From an uncultured Pelagibacteraceae bacterium (GTDB lineage Bacteria; Pseudomonadota; Alphaproteobacteria; Pelagibacterales; Pelagibacteraceae): a DNA stretch of 64,000 bases. Below, one piece after another: positions 8,597-20,076 of this stretch. The translations under genes were made by a program, and so were the position numbers. Below the pieces are notes generated by a model that was given only the letters and a program-made list of their open reading frames with translations, was not told the origin of the DNA and made no database searches. Location of the stretch: assembly GCA_902568465.1 (NCBI GenBank), contig CACFQR010000001.1:36525-100524 (forward strand). Direction: 5' to 3'. Positions within the stretch are counted from its first letter, which is position 1, and every line of letters begins with the position of its first letter.

Positions 8597-11500
8597 CTAT
8601 CTAAGTACCTTTTCTATTATTTCCTTTTGCTGTGCAAGATGTTTTTTGAGATATCCACTAGCTGGGGATGCGGCAGGTTTTCTTCCGATATATTGAACAT
8701 CATTATTTTCTGCCTTTATGTAATTCAAGCTCCATTGAATATAGTTTCTTGCAGTATTCCACGCTCCCATATTTTGAGGTTCTTCTTGGCACCAATAAAA
8801 TTTAGAATTTTTCTTAAATCTTTTCAACTCTTTAGCAAGCGTTTTCACGGGAAAAGGATATAATTGTTCTATTCTTATAATAAATACTTCTTTATTTTTT
8901 ATTTTTTCTCTGGCTTCAATAAGATCAAAATAAATTTTACCTGAACACATAATAACTTTTTTTATTTTTTTATCTTGATGAAGTTGAATTAAGCCATACT
9001 TTTTAAAATCTGCGTGATCATTAAGAACTCTATGAAACGTATTTTGTTTAGTAAAATCCTCCATATTTGAAGTACATCTTTTGTTTCTCAATAGTGATTT
9101 TGGTGTCATGATTATTAGAGGTTTTCTAAAATCTCTATGTATCTGTCTTCTTAAAGCATGAAAATAATTTGCAGGCGTTGTGCAATTTATAACTTGGATA
9201 TTTTCTTGCGCACATAATTGCAAAAATCTTTCTAGTCTTGCAGATGAATGTTCGGGTCCTTGACCTTCATAGCCGTGGGGAAGTAGCATTACTAAACCGT
9301 TTGCTCTAGCCCATTTTCTTTCGCCAGAGGTAATAAACTGATCTATAATAACTTGAGCTCCATTTGCAAAATCACCAAACTGAGCCTCCCAAACTACTAG
9401 AGTGGTTGGTTCTGATAATGCATATCCATATTCAAATCCAAGAACAGCCATTTCTGAAAGTAGACTATCTATTACTTCGTATCTTTTTTGATTTTTTGAA
9501 ATATTGTTCAATGGAGTATAGTAAGTACTATCTCTTTGATCTCTAAGAACAGAGTGACGTTGACTAAAAGTACCTCTACCAGAATCTTGACCAGAAAGTC
9601 TGACTGGATAACCTTCGTCTAATAATGTTGCGAATGCTAATTGTTCAGCGGTAGCCCAGTCAAACCCCTTGCCAGTAGCAAACATTTTCTTTTTATTATC
9701 AAATATTTTTTTAATGGTTGGGTGAGAATTAAATTCTTTTGGAATTGATGTAATTTTCTCTCCTATTTTTTTTATTTTTTCATTAGATACACCGGTGATT
9801 CCTCTTCTATCTTTTCCTTTTTCAGGTTTATATCTTGACCAAACACCTGCATACCAATCTAATTTTGGCTTGTATTCTTTTGCTGTTTTAAACTGTTCTT
9901 CAAGAAGATTTTTAAATTTCATTTTCATACTATTAAATTCTTCTTGGGAAACAACGCCTTCTTTAATCAATTTTTCGGCATAAATATTTAATGCTGTCTT
10001 ATGTTTTTTAATTTTTGAATACATCACTGGTTGGGTAAATGAAGGTTCGTCACCTTCATTATGCCCAAATCTTCTGTAACAAATAATATCTATTACTACA
10101 TCTCGGTTAAATTTTTGTCTAAATTCCATTGCAACTCTTGCGCAATGAACTACTGCTTCTGGATCATCACCATTCACATGTAGAATTGGAGCATCAACCA
10201 TTTTTGCTAAATCAGATGGGTATGGAGAAGAGCGAGCAAATTTTGGACTAGTAGTAAATCCTATTTGATTGTTAACAATAATGTGAATTGTACCTCCAGT
10301 ATTGTGACCGGGAAGTCCTGACATAGCAAAACATTCAGCAACAACACCTTGTCCTGCGAATGCTGCATCCCCATGAATTAAAATCGGAACTACTTGTCTT
10401 CTTTTTTTATCTTTATGAAAATACTGTTTAGCACGTGTCTGTCCAAGTACTACTGGATTTACAGCTTCGAGATGTGAAGGATTGTCTGCCAAAGAAATGT
10501 GGACTAAATTACCATCAAATTCTCTATTTGAAGAAGCACCTAAATGATATTTCACATCTCCAGTCGAATCGGCACTAAAAGAAGCATACTCCCCAGCAAA
10601 CTCATTGAACATTCGCTTATAAGATTTTTGCAAAACATTTGCCAAAATATTTAATCTTCCTCTATGTGGTTGACCAATTTTAATTTCTTTAACCCCGAGT
10701 TGGCCACCTCTTTTTACTAATTGCTCTAAGGCCGGTATTAAAGATTCCCCTCCATCTATACCGAACCTTTTTGTACCAACAAATTTAACTGCTAAGAATT
10801 TTTCAAAACCTTCGGCTTGTATTAATTTATTTAATATGGCCTTTTTTCCATTGATAGTAAATTTTATTTGGGTTTCTTTTTTTTCCATTCTTTCTCTAAA
10901 CCACACTTTTTCAACTGGGTCTGAAATATGCATGTATTCTACTCCAATAGTTGAACAATATGTTTTTCTAAAAAATGAAAGAATTTCATTAATGGTTGCA
11001 TATCCTTTCTCCATATATGCACCGATATAAATCTTTTTATTATAATCCTCTTTTTTGAAGCCATGATCAGATGGATGTAAATCTTCGAGATATTTTCTTT
11101 CCATCATTCCAAGAGGATCAAGATTTGCAATAAGATGTCCTCTAATTCTATAGGCTCTTATTAATGCAATCGCTTTTACAGACTGCTCTTTCTCTTTTTC
11201 AAAATTCTCTTGTGTAATTAAATCGCCATTTTTTGGTAAATTCTGATTTTCTTCAAATACTTTTTTTGAAATTTCTTTATCTGAAATATCTTTTTTTTTA
11301 GGTGCCCAGCTTGGACCTAATATTTCTGTTTTAATTATATCTCGCTGTTCATTCAATCCATCAAAAAATTCTTTCCAGCTTTGTGGAACATTTGTTGGAT
11401 TATTTAAATATTTTAAATAAAGTTGTTCAATAAATGGACTATTATTACCATGCAAAAAAGAAGTTTTTTCAAAAATTATATTTTCCTTATTTGAAGCCAT
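8597..11500 (-). CDS. sucA: 2-oxoglutarate dehydrogenase E1 component
   Basis: Thiamine-diphosphate-dependent decarboxylase that commits 2-oxoglutarate to succinyl-CoA formation in the TCA cycle. At 967 residues it has the family length. Visible landmarks are an N-terminal E2-binding segment starting '[15 protein letters not shown]', the substrate and cofactor region '[14 protein letters not shown]', '[14 protein letters not shown]', the metal-binding '[14 protein letters not shown]', and '[17 protein letters not shown]'. The C-terminal transketolase-like half includes '[15 protein letters not shown]'. It lies 42 bases after sucD and directly before sucB, within a sucC-sucD-sucA-sucB-lpd run, so succinyl-CoA production and consumption are probably co-expressed. 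Confidence 0.97.
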   Translation of the reverse strand: MASNKENIIFEKTSFLHGNNSPFIEQLYLKYLNNPTNVPQSWKEFFDGLNEQRDIIKTEILGPSWAPKKKDISDKEISKKVFEENQNLPKNGDLITQENFEKEKEQSVKAIALIRAYRIRGHLIANLDPLGMMERKYLEDLHPSDHGFKKEDYNKKIYIGAYMEKGYATINEILSFFRKTYCSTIGVEYMHISDPVEKVWFRERMEKKETQIKFTINGKKAILNKLIQAEGFEKFLAVKFVGTKRFGIDGGESLIPALEQLVKRGGQLGVKEIKIGQPHRGRLNILANVLQKSYKRMFNEFAGEYASFSADSTGDVKYHLGASSNREFDGNLVHISLADNPSHLEAVNPVVLGQTRAKQYFHKDKKRRQVVPILIHGDAAFAGQGVVAECFAMSGLPGHNTGGTIHIIVNNQIGFTTSPKFARSSPYPSDLAKMVDAPILHVNGDDPEAVVHCARVAMEFRQKFNRDVVIDIICYRRFGHNEGDEPSFTQPVMYSKIKKHKTALNIYAEKLIKEGVVSQEEFNSMKMKFKNLLEEQFKTAKEYKPKLDWYAGVWSRYKPEKGKDRRGITGVSNEKIKKIGEKITSIPKEFNSHPTIKKIFDNKKKMFATGKGFDWATAEQLAFATLLDEGYPVRLSGQDSGRGTFSQRHSVLRDQRDSTYYTPLNNISKNQKRYEVIDSLLSEMAVLGFEYGYALSEPTTLVVWEAQFGDFANGAQVIIDQFITSGERKWARANGLVMLLPHGYEGQGPEHSSARLERFLQLCAQENIQVINCTTPANYFHALRRQIHRDFRKPLIIMTPKSLLRNKRCTSNMEDFTKQNTFHRVLNDHADFKKYGLIQLHQDKKIKKVIMCSGKIYFDLIEAREKIKNKEVFIIRIEQLYPFPVKTLAKELKRFKKNSKFYWCQEEPQNMGAWNTARNYIQWSLNYIKAENNDVQYIGRKPAASPASGYLKKHLAQQKEIIEKVLR

Positions 11501-11542
11501 AGAAAATTAAAGTAAATTTATTTGATTATAAAATTGAAAAAA

Positions 11543-12418
11543 CTATCTTGCAAGTTTGTCGTGCAATGTTTTTCCAATTTTTGCTGGAGATTCTGCGACA
11601 GAAATGCCACAAATTTTCATTTTTTCTATTTTATTTTCCGCACGACCCTTTCCGCCTGATATAATGGCACCAGCATGTCCCATTCGTTTGCCAGGTGGTG
11701 CTGTAAGACCAGCAATAAATCCTACTGTTGGTTTTTTAATTTTTGAAGATTTTATAAATTCTGCTGCTTCTTCTTCTGCACTTCCGCCAATTTCTCCAAT
11801 AATCAAAATTGAGTGAGTTTCAGGATCATTTAAAAAAAGTTCTAAACAGTCTATAAAACTAGTTCCATTAATTGGATCACCTCCAATTCCAATACAAGTG
11901 GACTGCCCTAATCCTATTTGGGTTGTTTGTGCTACAGCTTCATAGGTTAGAGTACCGGATCTAGAAACTATTCCAACTGATCCCTTCTTGTGTATATTTC
12001 CAGGCATAATGCCAATTTTGCATTCTTCTGGAGTTATAATTCCCGGGCAATTCGGACCAATTAATCTGCTTTTGCTTTTTTTTAAAGCCTGCCTAACTTT
12101 TATCATATCTAAAATAGGTATGCCTTCAGTGATACACACAATTAATTCTATTTTGGATTCTATTGCTTCAAATATTGCAGAAGCACAAAATTTTGCAGGT
12201 ACATAAATCATTGATGCATTTGCTTTTGTAGTTTTTACTGCTTCATCGACAGTGTTAAAAACTGGTAGACCTAAATGTTTTTGTCCACCTTTACTTGGAG
12301 TAACCCCCCCTACAATTTTTGTTCCATATTTTAACGCTTGCTCAGAATGAAAAGTACCATGATGTCCTGTGAAGCCCTGACAAATTACCTTTGTATTACT
12401 ATCTATTAAAACGGACAT
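11543..12418 (-). CDS. sucD: Succinyl-CoA synthetase alpha subunit
   Basis: Alpha subunit of succinate-CoA ligase, which makes ATP or GTP from succinyl-CoA in the TCA cycle. It has 291 residues. The N-terminal CoA-binding Rossmann domain includes '[17 protein letters not shown]', and 'GPNCPGII' precedes the ligase domain. The phosphorylated active-site histidine lies in '[13 protein letters not shown]' near residue 250. The start codon abuts the sucC stop with no gap, so the two subunits are almost certainly translationally coupled and made in equal amounts. Confidence 0.97.
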   Translation of the reverse strand: MSVLIDSNTKVICQGFTGHHGTFHSEQALKYGTKIVGGVTPSKGGQKHLGLPVFNTVDEAVKTTKANASMIYVPAKFCASAIFEAIESKIELIVCITEGIPILDMIKVRQALKKSKSRLIGPNCPGIITPEECKIGIMPGNIHKKGSVGIVSRSGTLTYEAVAQTTQIGLGQSTCIGIGGDPINGTSFIDCLELFLNDPETHSILIIGEIGGSAEEEAAEFIKSSKIKKPTVGFIAGLTAPPGKRMGHAGAIISGGKGRAENKIEKMKICGISVAESPAKIGKTLHDKLAR

Positions 12419-13579
12419 TCACCCCACCGCCTTCACAATTTTTTTAGCTGCATCATCTAAATCACTAGCAGATAAAATTTTTAAATTTGAATTTTTTAAA
12501 ATTTTGTTTCCTTCCTCAAAGTTAGTACCCGAGAGTCTCACAACTAATGGTACATTCATTTTAGTTTCCTTGGCAGCTTCAATTAATCCTTTAGCTAACT
12601 CATCGCATCGAAGAATTCCCCCAAAAATATTAACTAAAATTCCTTTAACGCTCTTATCAGAAAGTATAATTTTAAATGCGGCAGCAACTTTTTCTTTTGA
12701 AGCTCCTCCCCCGACATCCAAAAAATTGGCAGGTTCTTTACCATACATTTTTATTATATCAAGTGTCGCCATAGCTAACCCAGCTCCATTTACCATGCAA
12801 CCTATTGATCCATCTAATTTAATATAAGATAAATTATGTTTACTCGCTTCTATTTCAATTGGATCCTCTTCATCTAAATCTCTTAGTTTTGATATTTCAG
12901 GATGTCGAAATATTGCATTATCATCAAAATTTATTTTTGCATCTAGGCACAATAAATCATCAGTTTCTGTTATTACTAGAGGATTTATTTCAACCAAATT
13001 TGCATCTTTAGTAATAAAAAGATTAAAAATTGAATTAATTATCTTGTTGGCTTGTTCTTTCTGTTTTTTGTTTAAATTAAAAATATTAGTAATTTTATTT
13101 AGATCATCATTTAAAATTTTATCTGCTAAATTAAATTTTGTGGTAACAATTTTCTCTGGATTATCTTTAGCTACTTTTTCAATATCCATTCCACCTTCGG
13201 TGCTGCTAATAAATGCAACTTTTGAACTTGTCCTATCAATTAAACAAGCAAGATAAAATTCTTTTTTAACATTGCATGCTTCTTCAATATAAATTCTTTT
13301 AACTTTCTTACCTTTTTTTCCTGTTTGGTGCGTAACCAAAGTTTTTCCAAACATTGCAGAAGTTTCTTTTAATAAATCATCTTTATTTTTAACTAATTTA
13401 ATGCCTCCAGCTTTACCCCTGCCTCCTGCATGAATTTGGGCCTTTACTACTAGATTGTTTGTATTTAAGTTTTTAATTTTTTTATCGATTTCATTTAAAC
13501 TAAAAATTACATTACCTTTTGGAACTGGAATTTTAAATTCTTTTAGAAGTTCCTTGGCTTGATGTTCATGTATATTCAT
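12419..13579 (-). CDS. sucC: Succinyl-CoA synthetase beta subunit
   Basis: Beta subunit of succinate-CoA ligase with an N-terminal ATP-grasp domain that binds nucleotide and succinate. It is 386 residues, the usual length. It starts '[15 protein letters not shown]', shows '[16 protein letters not shown]' in the ATP-grasp fold, metal-binding '[10 protein letters not shown]', and '[19 protein letters not shown]' plus '[13 protein letters not shown]' in the ligase domain. It is first in the suc run. Only nine bases separate it from the upstream GT2 glycosyltransferase gene, so the glycan cassette and the suc genes may be on one transcript. Confidence 0.97.
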   Translation of the reverse strand: MNIHEHQAKELLKEFKIPVPKGNVIFSLNEIDKKIKNLNTNNLVVKAQIHAGGRGKAGGIKLVKNKDDLLKETSAMFGKTLVTHQTGKKGKKVKRIYIEEACNVKKEFYLACLIDRTSSKVAFISSTEGGMDIEKVAKDNPEKIVTTKFNLADKILNDDLNKITNIFNLNKKQKEQANKIINSIFNLFITKDANLVEINPLVITETDDLLCLDAKINFDDNAIFRHPEISKLRDLDEEDPIEIEASKHNLSYIKLDGSIGCMVNGAGLAMATLDIIKMYGKEPANFLDVGGGASKEKVAAAFKIILSDKSVKGILVNIFGGILRCDELAKGLIEAAKETKMNVPLVVRLSGTNFEEGNKILKNSNLKILSASDLDDAAKKIVKAVG

Positions 13580-13588
13580 TGCAAATAT

Positions 13589-14461
13589 CTAGTTCTTTAC
13601 ACTCTCTATATAGCCAACATTAGCTAAAATATTTTTTACTAATTCTGATTTATTTATTTTAGTGGCAATACTAAAAACCATTATATTAAAAAATAAGAGT
13701 AGTAATAGGATAATTATTAAATAAACATTAAAATCAAATAACAAAAAATTAAATAACATAAACATTAAAGAAGTAACTAGTACTCTGTTTTTAAAAACTG
13801 AGATTACTTTTAAAGCAAAATGAATTAATGAAAAATAATTATTTTGGCTTTTTCCAAGTATTCTTTTTTTTCTTGGCGCATATATTATCTTTTTTTTCCT
13901 AAAATGTTTTGCTAGTGAGCCAACGTACGCTAAATTTATATCGTTGGTTGATAGAATTTTATCCAAAGAAGTAAAGTGTAAATAACTATAAACGCCATAC
14001 TTTAAATATTTCCATGTTAGAAAAAAAGTAATGTACAAATATGCTTGGTATAAAATTTGAAAAAATAGACCATCGTCTCTCTTTGTTCTGTTAATTGTAA
14101 TAGTTTTTTCTGGCTCTTTTTTTGCTTCATTTATAATATCAACTAAATTTTTTGGATCATCTTGACCATCTGCATCCATAACTATAATTCCACCTTTAAA
14201 ATTATTTTTTTTTAAATAACTCAACCCAGTAGCTATAGCTATTTGTGCTTTAACATTTTTTTTTAAGTTTAAAACTTCTATATTTTTCAACTTTAAAATT
14301 TTTTTAAAAGATAAGTTATTTTTTAATGTTGAGCCGTCATTTATAATCAAAATACTAATTTCGTTATTTATATCTTTAATTGCATAGTCAATTTGGGGAA
14401 TTAACAAATTTAAACAATCCCAATCATTAAAACTAGGAATTAAAATAACAAATTTATTCAT
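13589..14461 (-). CDS. Family 2 glycosyltransferase (polyprenyl-phosphate sugar synthase type)
   Basis: GT-A fold glycosyltransferase of 290 residues that probably moves a sugar from a nucleotide donor to polyprenyl phosphate. The N-terminus 'FVILIPSFNDWDCL' and 'IINDGST' are typical GT2 sequences, and the metal-binding motif is in 'VMDADGQDDPKNL' near residue 95. Two hydrophobic helices near the C-terminus (about 228-265) suggest membrane attachment, as in DPM1/ArnC relatives. It sits 13 bases after a 2OG-oxygenase-like gene and two genes from a GT-C transferase. Supply of a lipid-linked sugar to that GT-C enzyme would be logical, but this is inference. Sugar and final acceptor are unknown. 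Confidence 0.8.
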   Translation of the reverse strand: MNKFVILIPSFNDWDCLNLLIPQIDYAIKDINNEISILIINDGSTLKNNLSFKKILKLKNIEVLNLKKNVKAQIAIATGLSYLKKNNFKGGIIVMDADGQDDPKNLVDIINEAKKEPEKTITINRTKRDDGLFFQILYQAYLYITFFLTWKYLKYGVYSYLHFTSLDKILSTNDINLAYVGSLAKHFRKKKIIYAPRKKRILGKSQNNYFSLIHFALKVISVFKNRVLVTSLMFMLFNFLLFDFNVYLIIILLLLLFFNIMVFSIATKINKSELVKNILANVGYIESVKN

Positions 14462-14474
14462 TATGATTTAAAAA

Positions 14475-15173
14475 CTATTTTCTTTTTGTAAAAGTTGTTA
14501 ATCCTAATTTTCTTTTATTTAGTCTTGAAGAAGCGCAATGTATATGTGTTCGATCCACGATAAGACTCTCTCCAACTTTCCAATTGTAAATCATTTCAAC
14601 TTCCATGCCTCTTAGATTGTTAATATCTATGTGACTTAAATATTTTGCATGCATGTCTTTATCAAATTCAATTTCTCCTAGATGATCTTTTGATCTAGCG
14701 TTTTGTCCTGGTTTTGGTTTAAAATTTAATTCCTCTTCATTATTAGTAAAGGTCGTTGATTGTTTATACCATCTCTTTTTAAAAAAAACTGTATCACCCG
14801 GTTCTATTAGAGGTGTTACGATTTGTTTATAAATTAATGCATTTTCATCAAATCCTGTGTCAACATGTAAAGGAAGTGGAGCAAAACTTTCATGAAAAAG
14901 ACCAAAAAAATCCTCTCCTGTTTCTGATTTAAGATTATCCATTTCAAATTCTCCTAAAATTTCTTTTAATTTAGAAGAATAAATTTTATCAAGTGTTTTA
15001 TTATAATTTTGTAACCATCTTTTTTTTATAACATTTTGCTTTTTGTTGTTAACTGTAACAGGTAATGATTCGTATAGTTTTAATATACTTTTAATCTCTT
15101 CTTCAGAAAATATTTTGATAACCTTTGGTGGGCCTTCAAATTTTTTAATACTTTCGATATTTTTTATTTCCAT
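14475..15173 (-). CDS. 2OG-Fe(II) oxygenase-like protein of unknown substrate
   Basis: Soluble protein of 232 residues that I place tentatively in the cupin-type 2-oxoglutarate/Fe(II) oxygenase fold. The iron-binding triad could be H103 and D105 in 'PLHVDTGFD' and H212 in 'THIHCASSR', with R221 a few residues later in the position that usually binds 2-oxoglutarate. There is no signal peptide or membrane segment. It lies between a GT-C membrane glycosyltransferase and a GT2 enzyme and is probably in their operon, so it may hydroxylate a sugar, lipid or small molecule in that pathway. I do not recognise a named family; the fold rests on the HxD...H...R pattern alone. Confidence 0.55.
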   Translation of the reverse strand: MEIKNIESIKKFEGPPKVIKIFSEEEIKSILKLYESLPVTVNNKKQNVIKKRWLQNYNKTLDKIYSSKLKEILGEFEMDNLKSETGEDFFGLFHESFAPLPLHVDTGFDENALIYKQIVTPLIEPGDTVFFKKRWYKQSTTFTNNEEELNFKPKPGQNARSKDHLGEIEFDKDMHAKYLSHIDINNLRGMEVEMIYNWKVGESLIVDRTHIHCASSRLNKRKLGLTTFTKRK

Positions 15174-15206
15174 AAAGTTTCATAATTCTTTTAATTGTTA
15201 TTATAT

Positions 15207-16772
15207 TTATATGCAATTTTTTAATTCATAGCTTGTCAATTGTTGCATTAAAGAAAACTTTTCATAACAATTTTTATATAGGTCAATATAGTGAAAATTA
15301 TTATTTTCATTAGCTGTGTTTATTACATAAATAACTGAAATTTCATTACGTTTAATTAGATTGTCCATTAATTCCTGATATTTTGAGACATATTTATTTC
15401 CTTTTATAGGGTGTGTGGTGCCGTCTCCAGTATAAATTCTGCTAGGTGCAAAAACATCCTGATCTAAAATTACTGAAAAAAAAGGATAATTAGTTATTAT
15501 CATTTTGCTTCTATTATCACTTTTTAAAATTAATTTTATTTTATTAATAAGATCTATTTCCTTTTTGGGGTCATTTTTAAACTGAGGAGTAATCCATTTT
15601 AAGCCAGCAAGTCTATTATCTATTTTATTTGCATTTATCACTAGTTCAAAATTTGCACCTATCAATTCATGAAACTTCCTGTTCTCATTAAATCTTAAGT
15701 GATATTTAAATGTTGAAAATAAGCAAATTATTATAATGAAAAAAGTTATAGCTTTTTTAAATTTTAAATTACTAAGATTTAAAGATATATGAGAAAATGC
15801 TGATAAAATAGGAATTAAAAAAAAAATAAACGTTTGATTTTTTGTTAAAATTTGGTGCAAAATTAATGAAAACGTTAAACAGGTTAAAGTCAAGAAAGAA
15901 TAAAAGTCATTTTTTTTAGTATAGTTCTTTTCATTGAAAAGTTTTTTTAAGTTCACATAAACTAAAAAAAATATTGCTAAATATATAAAAATAAAGTGTT
16001 CAACGATACCACTAAAAGTAAAATTATAATCAACAAATCTCTCTTTACCTACTGTTTGAGGATAAAAAATATACTGATCAAAAAATGCAGAAATCAATAT
16101 TCCTTGGGTTTTGCAAAAAACTAGAAAAAGCGAAATAAATATAAGTGTTCCTAATAAACAATTTTTTATAACTGAGAGTTTTTTATTTTTTACTACATAA
16201 AAAATTGTAACTAAAAATATAAATATAATTAAATATCCTGCGGGTACTTGTTTTGAAAGAAAAGCAAAACCAAAAAGTATTGGCATTAATATCCAATAAA
16301 AATTTTTCTGTGTATTAATTGCGAAAAAAAAGCAATAAACGGCTAATAAAGAAATAAAGGCAGAATGATGATCAATAAATGGGGTCCCGCTTGATGGATA
16401 TGCAAGTACTGATAAGAGTAAAGAATAAAAAAAACAAAAATTAATATTTAGTTTAAAATTTTTTAAAATAAAAAAAGTACTTAAGGTTAATATCGCATTT
16501 ATTAAAGAAGCTTGAAATACATATGCTTGCCAATTCACTCCAAATAAATAAAAAAAAATTGCAGATATATAATCAAGTAACGGACCTTTGATTAACCAAT
16601 AATCCACGAATGGGATACTGCCATTTAAAATTCTATAACCAGAATCAAAAAAGTGAAAACTGTCCATAGGAAATGTACCGCGATTGCCGTAATACTGATT
16701 AATAATTATAGAAAAAGTTAAAAGAACTAATATGTATATTTTATTTCTATATTTTAATATTGAAGAAGTCAT
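15207..16772 (-). CDS. GT-C fold membrane glycosyltransferase (GT39/PMT-like)
   Basis: Integral membrane protein of 521 residues with about ten predicted helices between residues 10 and 360 and a C-terminal soluble region. The first periplasmic loop contains 'PMDSFHFFDSGYRILNG' and 'FVDYWLIKGPLLDY', the acidic and lysine-containing pattern of PMT/ArnT-like transferases that use polyprenyl-phosphate sugars. It probably adds a sugar to a cell-surface acceptor on the periplasmic side. It is unusually AT-rich and phenylalanine/isoleucine-rich even for this window, as expected for a membrane protein. It lies between mdh and the oxygenase/GT2 pair. Donor and acceptor cannot be read from the sequence. 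Confidence 0.7.
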   Translation of the reverse strand: MTSSILKYRNKIYILVLLTFSIIINQYYGNRGTFPMDSFHFFDSGYRILNGSIPFVDYWLIKGPLLDYISAIFFYLFGVNWQAYVFQASLINAILTLSTFFILKNFKLNINFCFFYSLLLSVLAYPSSGTPFIDHHSAFISLLAVYCFFFAINTQKNFYWILMPILFGFAFLSKQVPAGYLIIFIFLVTIFYVVKNKKLSVIKNCLLGTLIFISLFLVFCKTQGILISAFFDQYIFYPQTVGKERFVDYNFTFSGIVEHFIFIYLAIFFLVYVNLKKLFNEKNYTKKNDFYSFLTLTCLTFSLILHQILTKNQTFIFFLIPILSAFSHISLNLSNLKFKKAITFFIIIICLFSTFKYHLRFNENRKFHELIGANFELVINANKIDNRLAGLKWITPQFKNDPKKEIDLINKIKLILKSDNRSKMIITNYPFFSVILDQDVFAPSRIYTGDGTTHPIKGNKYVSKYQELMDNLIKRNEISVIYVINTANENNNFHYIDLYKNCYEKFSLMQQLTSYELKNCI

Positions 16773-16809
16773 AATTTTTTTTTTATTATTTAATATAATT
16801 AATTAAAAA

Positions 16810-17772
16810 TTAATTAGCTAGACTTGGGTCAATTTTAATTGCAATTTTTAAAAGATCTTTTACTGCTTTTACTGATACTTCAAAATTTTCTTTTTCTTTT
16901 GTATCCAATTTAATTTCAACTATTTTTTCTACGCCTTTATTACCTATGATTGCTGGAACTCCTGCATATAATTTATTAAAGCCATATTCCCCATTAAGAT
17001 ATGCTGCACATGGTAATGTTTTTTTTAAGTTTTTAATATATGATTCGGCCATTTCTACCCCTGACGCTGCAGGAGCATAAAATGCAGATCCCTTTTGGAG
17101 AAATTTTATTATTTCAGCTCCACCCTTTCTTGTCCTAGTGATAATATCTTCCAGTTTTTCTTTTGTAATTTTGTTTTCTTTTATTAATTCAATTAAAGAT
17201 TTTCCATTTATAGTAGTACGATTAGGCATGGGAACCATTGTATCTCCGTGACCTCCTAAAACTAAAGTTTTAATTTTTTTAACCGGCACATTAAACTCTT
17301 GTGAAAGAAAATAATTAAATCTGGATGAGTCCAAAATTCCAGCCATACCTACAACTTTATTAGCAGGCATGCCTGAGTATTTTTGAAGGGCCATAACAAT
17401 AATATCCAGTGGATTTGTTATACAAATTACAAAAGCATTTGGTGAAGTTGATTTTATTCCATTTGCAACTTCTTTTATTATTTTTAAATTTATTTCTAAT
17501 AAATCATCTCTTGACATGCCTGGCTTTCTTGGCACCCCTGCAGTAATAATAATTACATCGCTATTTTTTGTATCTTCATAAGAACTAGTTCCTGTGAGGT
17601 TTACATCATTACCATCAACTGCTGTTGATTGAGCTATATCTAAAGCTTTACCTTTCGCTATACCTTCGGCTACATCAAAAAGAACTACATCCGCTAATTC
17701 CTTAATACTTATAAGATGAGCTAAAGTGCCACCAATTTGGCCGGCGCCTATTAATGAAATTTTTTTTCTCAT
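16810..17772 (-). CDS. mdh: Malate dehydrogenase
   Basis: NAD-dependent interconversion of malate and oxaloacetate in the TCA cycle. At 320 residues it is of the LDH-like malate dehydrogenase type common in alphaproteobacteria. The NAD motif is '[12 protein letters not shown]' with the ribose-binding aspartate in 'VVLFDVAEG'. The mobile loop '[14 protein letters not shown]' has the substrate-specifying arginines of malate rather than lactate dehydrogenase, and the catalytic histidine is in '[10 protein letters not shown]'. It follows mmsA by five bases and continues the sdh-mmsA-mdh run. Confidence 0.96.
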   Translation of the reverse strand: MRKKISLIGAGQIGGTLAHLISIKELADVVLFDVAEGIAKGKALDIAQSTAVDGNDVNLTGTSSYEDTKNSDVIIITAGVPRKPGMSRDDLLEINLKIIKEVANGIKSTSPNAFVICITNPLDIIVMALQKYSGMPANKVVGMAGILDSSRFNYFLSQEFNVPVKKIKTLVLGGHGDTMVPMPNRTTINGKSLIELIKENKITKEKLEDIITRTRKGGAEIIKFLQKGSAFYAPAASGVEMAESYIKNLKKTLPCAAYLNGEYGFNKLYAGVPAIIGNKGVEKIVEIKLDTKEKENFEVSVKAVKDLLKIAIKIDPSLAN

Positions 17773-17777
17773 ATTAA

Positions 17778-19271
17778 TTAATTAAGTGTTGGCATAACAA
17801 ACTCAGGGTCAGCTGCCAATCCTTTTGGCCATTTTGAAGTTATAGTTTTTAGTTTCGTATAAAATTTAACACCTTCATTGCCATGCATTCCAGAGCTACC
17901 AAACAACGATCTTTTCCAACCACCAAAAGAATGGTAAGCAACAGGTACTGGAATTGGTATATTAATTCCAACCATTCCAATTTTTATTTTACTAGCAAAA
18001 GTTCTTCCTACATCTCCATCGCGGGTATATATACTTGTTCCATTGCCAAATTCATGTTCATTCACTAATTTTATAGCTGACTCAAAATCTTCTACCCTGA
18101 CAACTGAAAGGACTGGGCCAAAAATCTCTTCTTTATAAATTCTCATTTTTTGTTCAACATTATCAAAAAGGCAACCTCCCATGTAAAATCCTTTTTCATA
18201 ACCTTGTAATTTTATATTTCGACCATCCACAACTAACTTTGCACCTTCTTTAACACCAAGATCAACATAACCTTTTACTTTTTCCAAATGTTCTTTTGTT
18301 ACTAAAGGACCCATTTCAGAATTTTTATCTAACCCGGGTCCTATTTTTAGAGACTCAACTTTTTTAGCTAAATTACTTACAAGTTGATCTCCAATTTTTC
18401 CAACAGCAACGGCAACGGATTGGGCCATACATCTTTGTCCAGCTGATCCATAAGCAGCACCAATTAAACCATTTACTGCTTGATCAAGATCACAGTCTGG
18501 CATAACTACACAATGATTTTTTGCTCCACCTAATGCTTGAACACGTTTTTCATTTTTTGCAGCATTTTCATAAATATATTTTGCAATAGGTGTTGATCCA
18601 ACAAAGCTAATAGCAGCCACTTCTTTGTTAGTTAATAATGCATCGACCGCTTCTTTATTTCCATTAACTACGTTAAAAACTCCATCAGGTAATCCGGCTT
18701 CTTTAAATAATTGAGCCAATTTAATCGCACAAGAGGGATCTTTTTCACTTGGCTTAAGTATAAAAGTATTTCCACAAGCTATAGCGATAGGAAACATCCA
18801 AAGTGGAACCATGGCAGGAAAGTTATAGGGAGTTACACCAGCACAAACTCCCAATGGTTGTCTAATCGACCAGCTATCAACATCGGTGCCAACATTTTCG
18901 GTAAACTCTCCTTTAAGAAGGTGAGGTATGCCGCATGCAAATTCAACAACTTCTAACCCCCTCGTTAATGATCCTTTAGCATCCTCATAAACTTTTCCAT
19001 GTTCTAAAACTATAAGTTTTGTTAACTCGTCTGAATTTTTTTCTATAAGTTCTTTAAATTTAAATATAACTCTTGCTCTTTGCGCTGGCGGTTTCAACGA
19101 CCAATTTACAAATGCTTTTTTAGCTTTTTCAACTGCAAAATCTATATCTGATTTAGAGGCTAATTTAACATTAGCTGTTTGTTCGCCTGTAGCAGGATTA
19201 AAAACCTTAGATGTTTCTTTTGATGATCCTTGGGTTATTTTCCCATCTATAAAATGTTCAATTAAATTCAT
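17778..19271 (-). CDS. mmsA: CoA-acylating methylmalonate-semialdehyde dehydrogenase
   Basis: Aldehyde dehydrogenase of 497 residues resembling MmsA, which oxidises methylmalonate semialdehyde or malonate semialdehyde with CoA to propionyl-CoA or acetyl-CoA. The catalytic cysteine is in '[14 protein letters not shown]'. The segment '[14 protein letters not shown]' is typical of this branch: the general-base glutamate of ordinary aldehyde dehydrogenases is replaced by asparagine, in line with CoA-dependent acylation. Its place between sdhB and mdh, downstream of the DMSP cluster, would suit routing C3 products from valine, beta-alanine or DMSP/acrylate breakdown into central metabolism. That link is inference. 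Confidence 0.9.
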   Translation of the reverse strand: MNLIEHFIDGKITQGSSKETSKVFNPATGEQTANVKLASKSDIDFAVEKAKKAFVNWSLKPPAQRARVIFKFKELIEKNSDELTKLIVLEHGKVYEDAKGSLTRGLEVVEFACGIPHLLKGEFTENVGTDVDSWSIRQPLGVCAGVTPYNFPAMVPLWMFPIAIACGNTFILKPSEKDPSCAIKLAQLFKEAGLPDGVFNVVNGNKEAVDALLTNKEVAAISFVGSTPIAKYIYENAAKNEKRVQALGGAKNHCVVMPDCDLDQAVNGLIGAAYGSAGQRCMAQSVAVAVGKIGDQLVSNLAKKVESLKIGPGLDKNSEMGPLVTKEHLEKVKGYVDLGVKEGAKLVVDGRNIKLQGYEKGFYMGGCLFDNVEQKMRIYKEEIFGPVLSVVRVEDFESAIKLVNEHEFGNGTSIYTRDGDVGRTFASKIKIGMVGINIPIPVPVAYHSFGGWKRSLFGSSGMHGNEGVKFYTKLKTITSKWPKGLAADPEFVMPTLN

Positions 19272-19299
19272 TTCTGTCTAAAATGATTTAATTAAGCTT

Positions 19300-20076
19300 C
19301 TAGCTTGTTGCAAGCATTTTTTTAATGGAGCCTATAGCCTTTGCTGGATTTAAGCCTTTTGGGCAAGAACTAGCGCAATTCATTATAGTATGACACCCAT
19401 ATAACTTAAGTTTATCGGCGACCTTTTTTAATCTTTCTTTTTTTTCGTCATCTCTACTATCAGATATCCATCTATAAGCTTGAAGCAAAACTGCTGGGCC
19501 AAGATACTTTTCACTGTTCCACCAATAGCTTGGGCATGAAGTCGAGCAACATGCGCACATTATACATTCATATAAACCATCCAGCTTCTCCCTGCTTTTT
19601 TTAGACTGATTAATTTCGTTTTTTTTTGATTTACTGTTTTTTGTTTTTAACCATGGCTCAATTGATTCATATTGTCTGTAAAGTTTACTAAGATCAGCTA
19701 CTAGATCTTTAACAACTTTTAAATGCGGTAGAGGAAAAATTCTTAAATCACCTTTTATTTCTTTATGTGATTTCATGCAAGAAAGAGTATTTACTCCATC
19801 AACATTCATTGCGCAAGATCCACATACACCATGTGCGCAAGATCTTCTAAAAGTTAAAGACGAATCTATTTCATTTTTAATTTTATTTAAAATATCTAAA
19901 ACTTTATTTCCACAACTATTTAGATCTATTTCAAAAGTATCTTCTCGTGGATTTTCGTTCTTGTCGGGATCCCATCTGTAAATATGAACTATTTTTAAAT
20001 TAGAAGATCCCGTTTTATCTTTAAAGTATTGACCTTTCAAGATTTTAGAATTTTTTGGTAAATTAAACTGTACCAT
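19300..20076 (-). CDS. sdhB: Succinate dehydrogenase iron-sulfur subunit
   Basis: Electron-transfer subunit of respiratory complex II. It has 258 residues. The N-terminal ferredoxin domain carries the [2Fe-2S] ligands in '[15 protein letters not shown]' and a later 'LSCMKS'. The C-terminal domain holds the [4Fe-4S] and [3Fe-4S] ligands in '[15 protein letters not shown]' and '[17 protein letters not shown]'. A lysine-rich insert near residues 140-160 ('[17 protein letters not shown]') is more polar than usual between the two domains. Its ATG overlaps the sdhA stop codon by one base, giving tight coupling. Confidence 0.97.
   Translation of the reverse strand: MVQFNLPKNSKILKGQYFKDKTGSSNLKIVHIYRWDPDKNENPREDTFEIDLNSCGNKVLDILNKIKNEIDSSLTFRRSCAHGVCGSCAMNVDGVNTLSCMKSHKEIKGDLRIFPLPHLKVVKDLVADLSKLYRQYESIEPWLKTKNSKSKKNEINQSKKSREKLDGLYECIMCACCSTSCPSYWWNSEKYLGPAVLLQAYRWISDSRDDEKKERLKKVADKLKLYGCHTIMNCASSCPKGLNPAKAIGSIKKMLATS

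Noticed and set aside
8423..8863. Plus-strand open frame of 146 codons over the sucA/sucB junction
   Set aside because: Antisense to two certain genes, with low-complexity leucine/phenylalanine-rich translation typical of reverse frames of AT-rich coding sequence.
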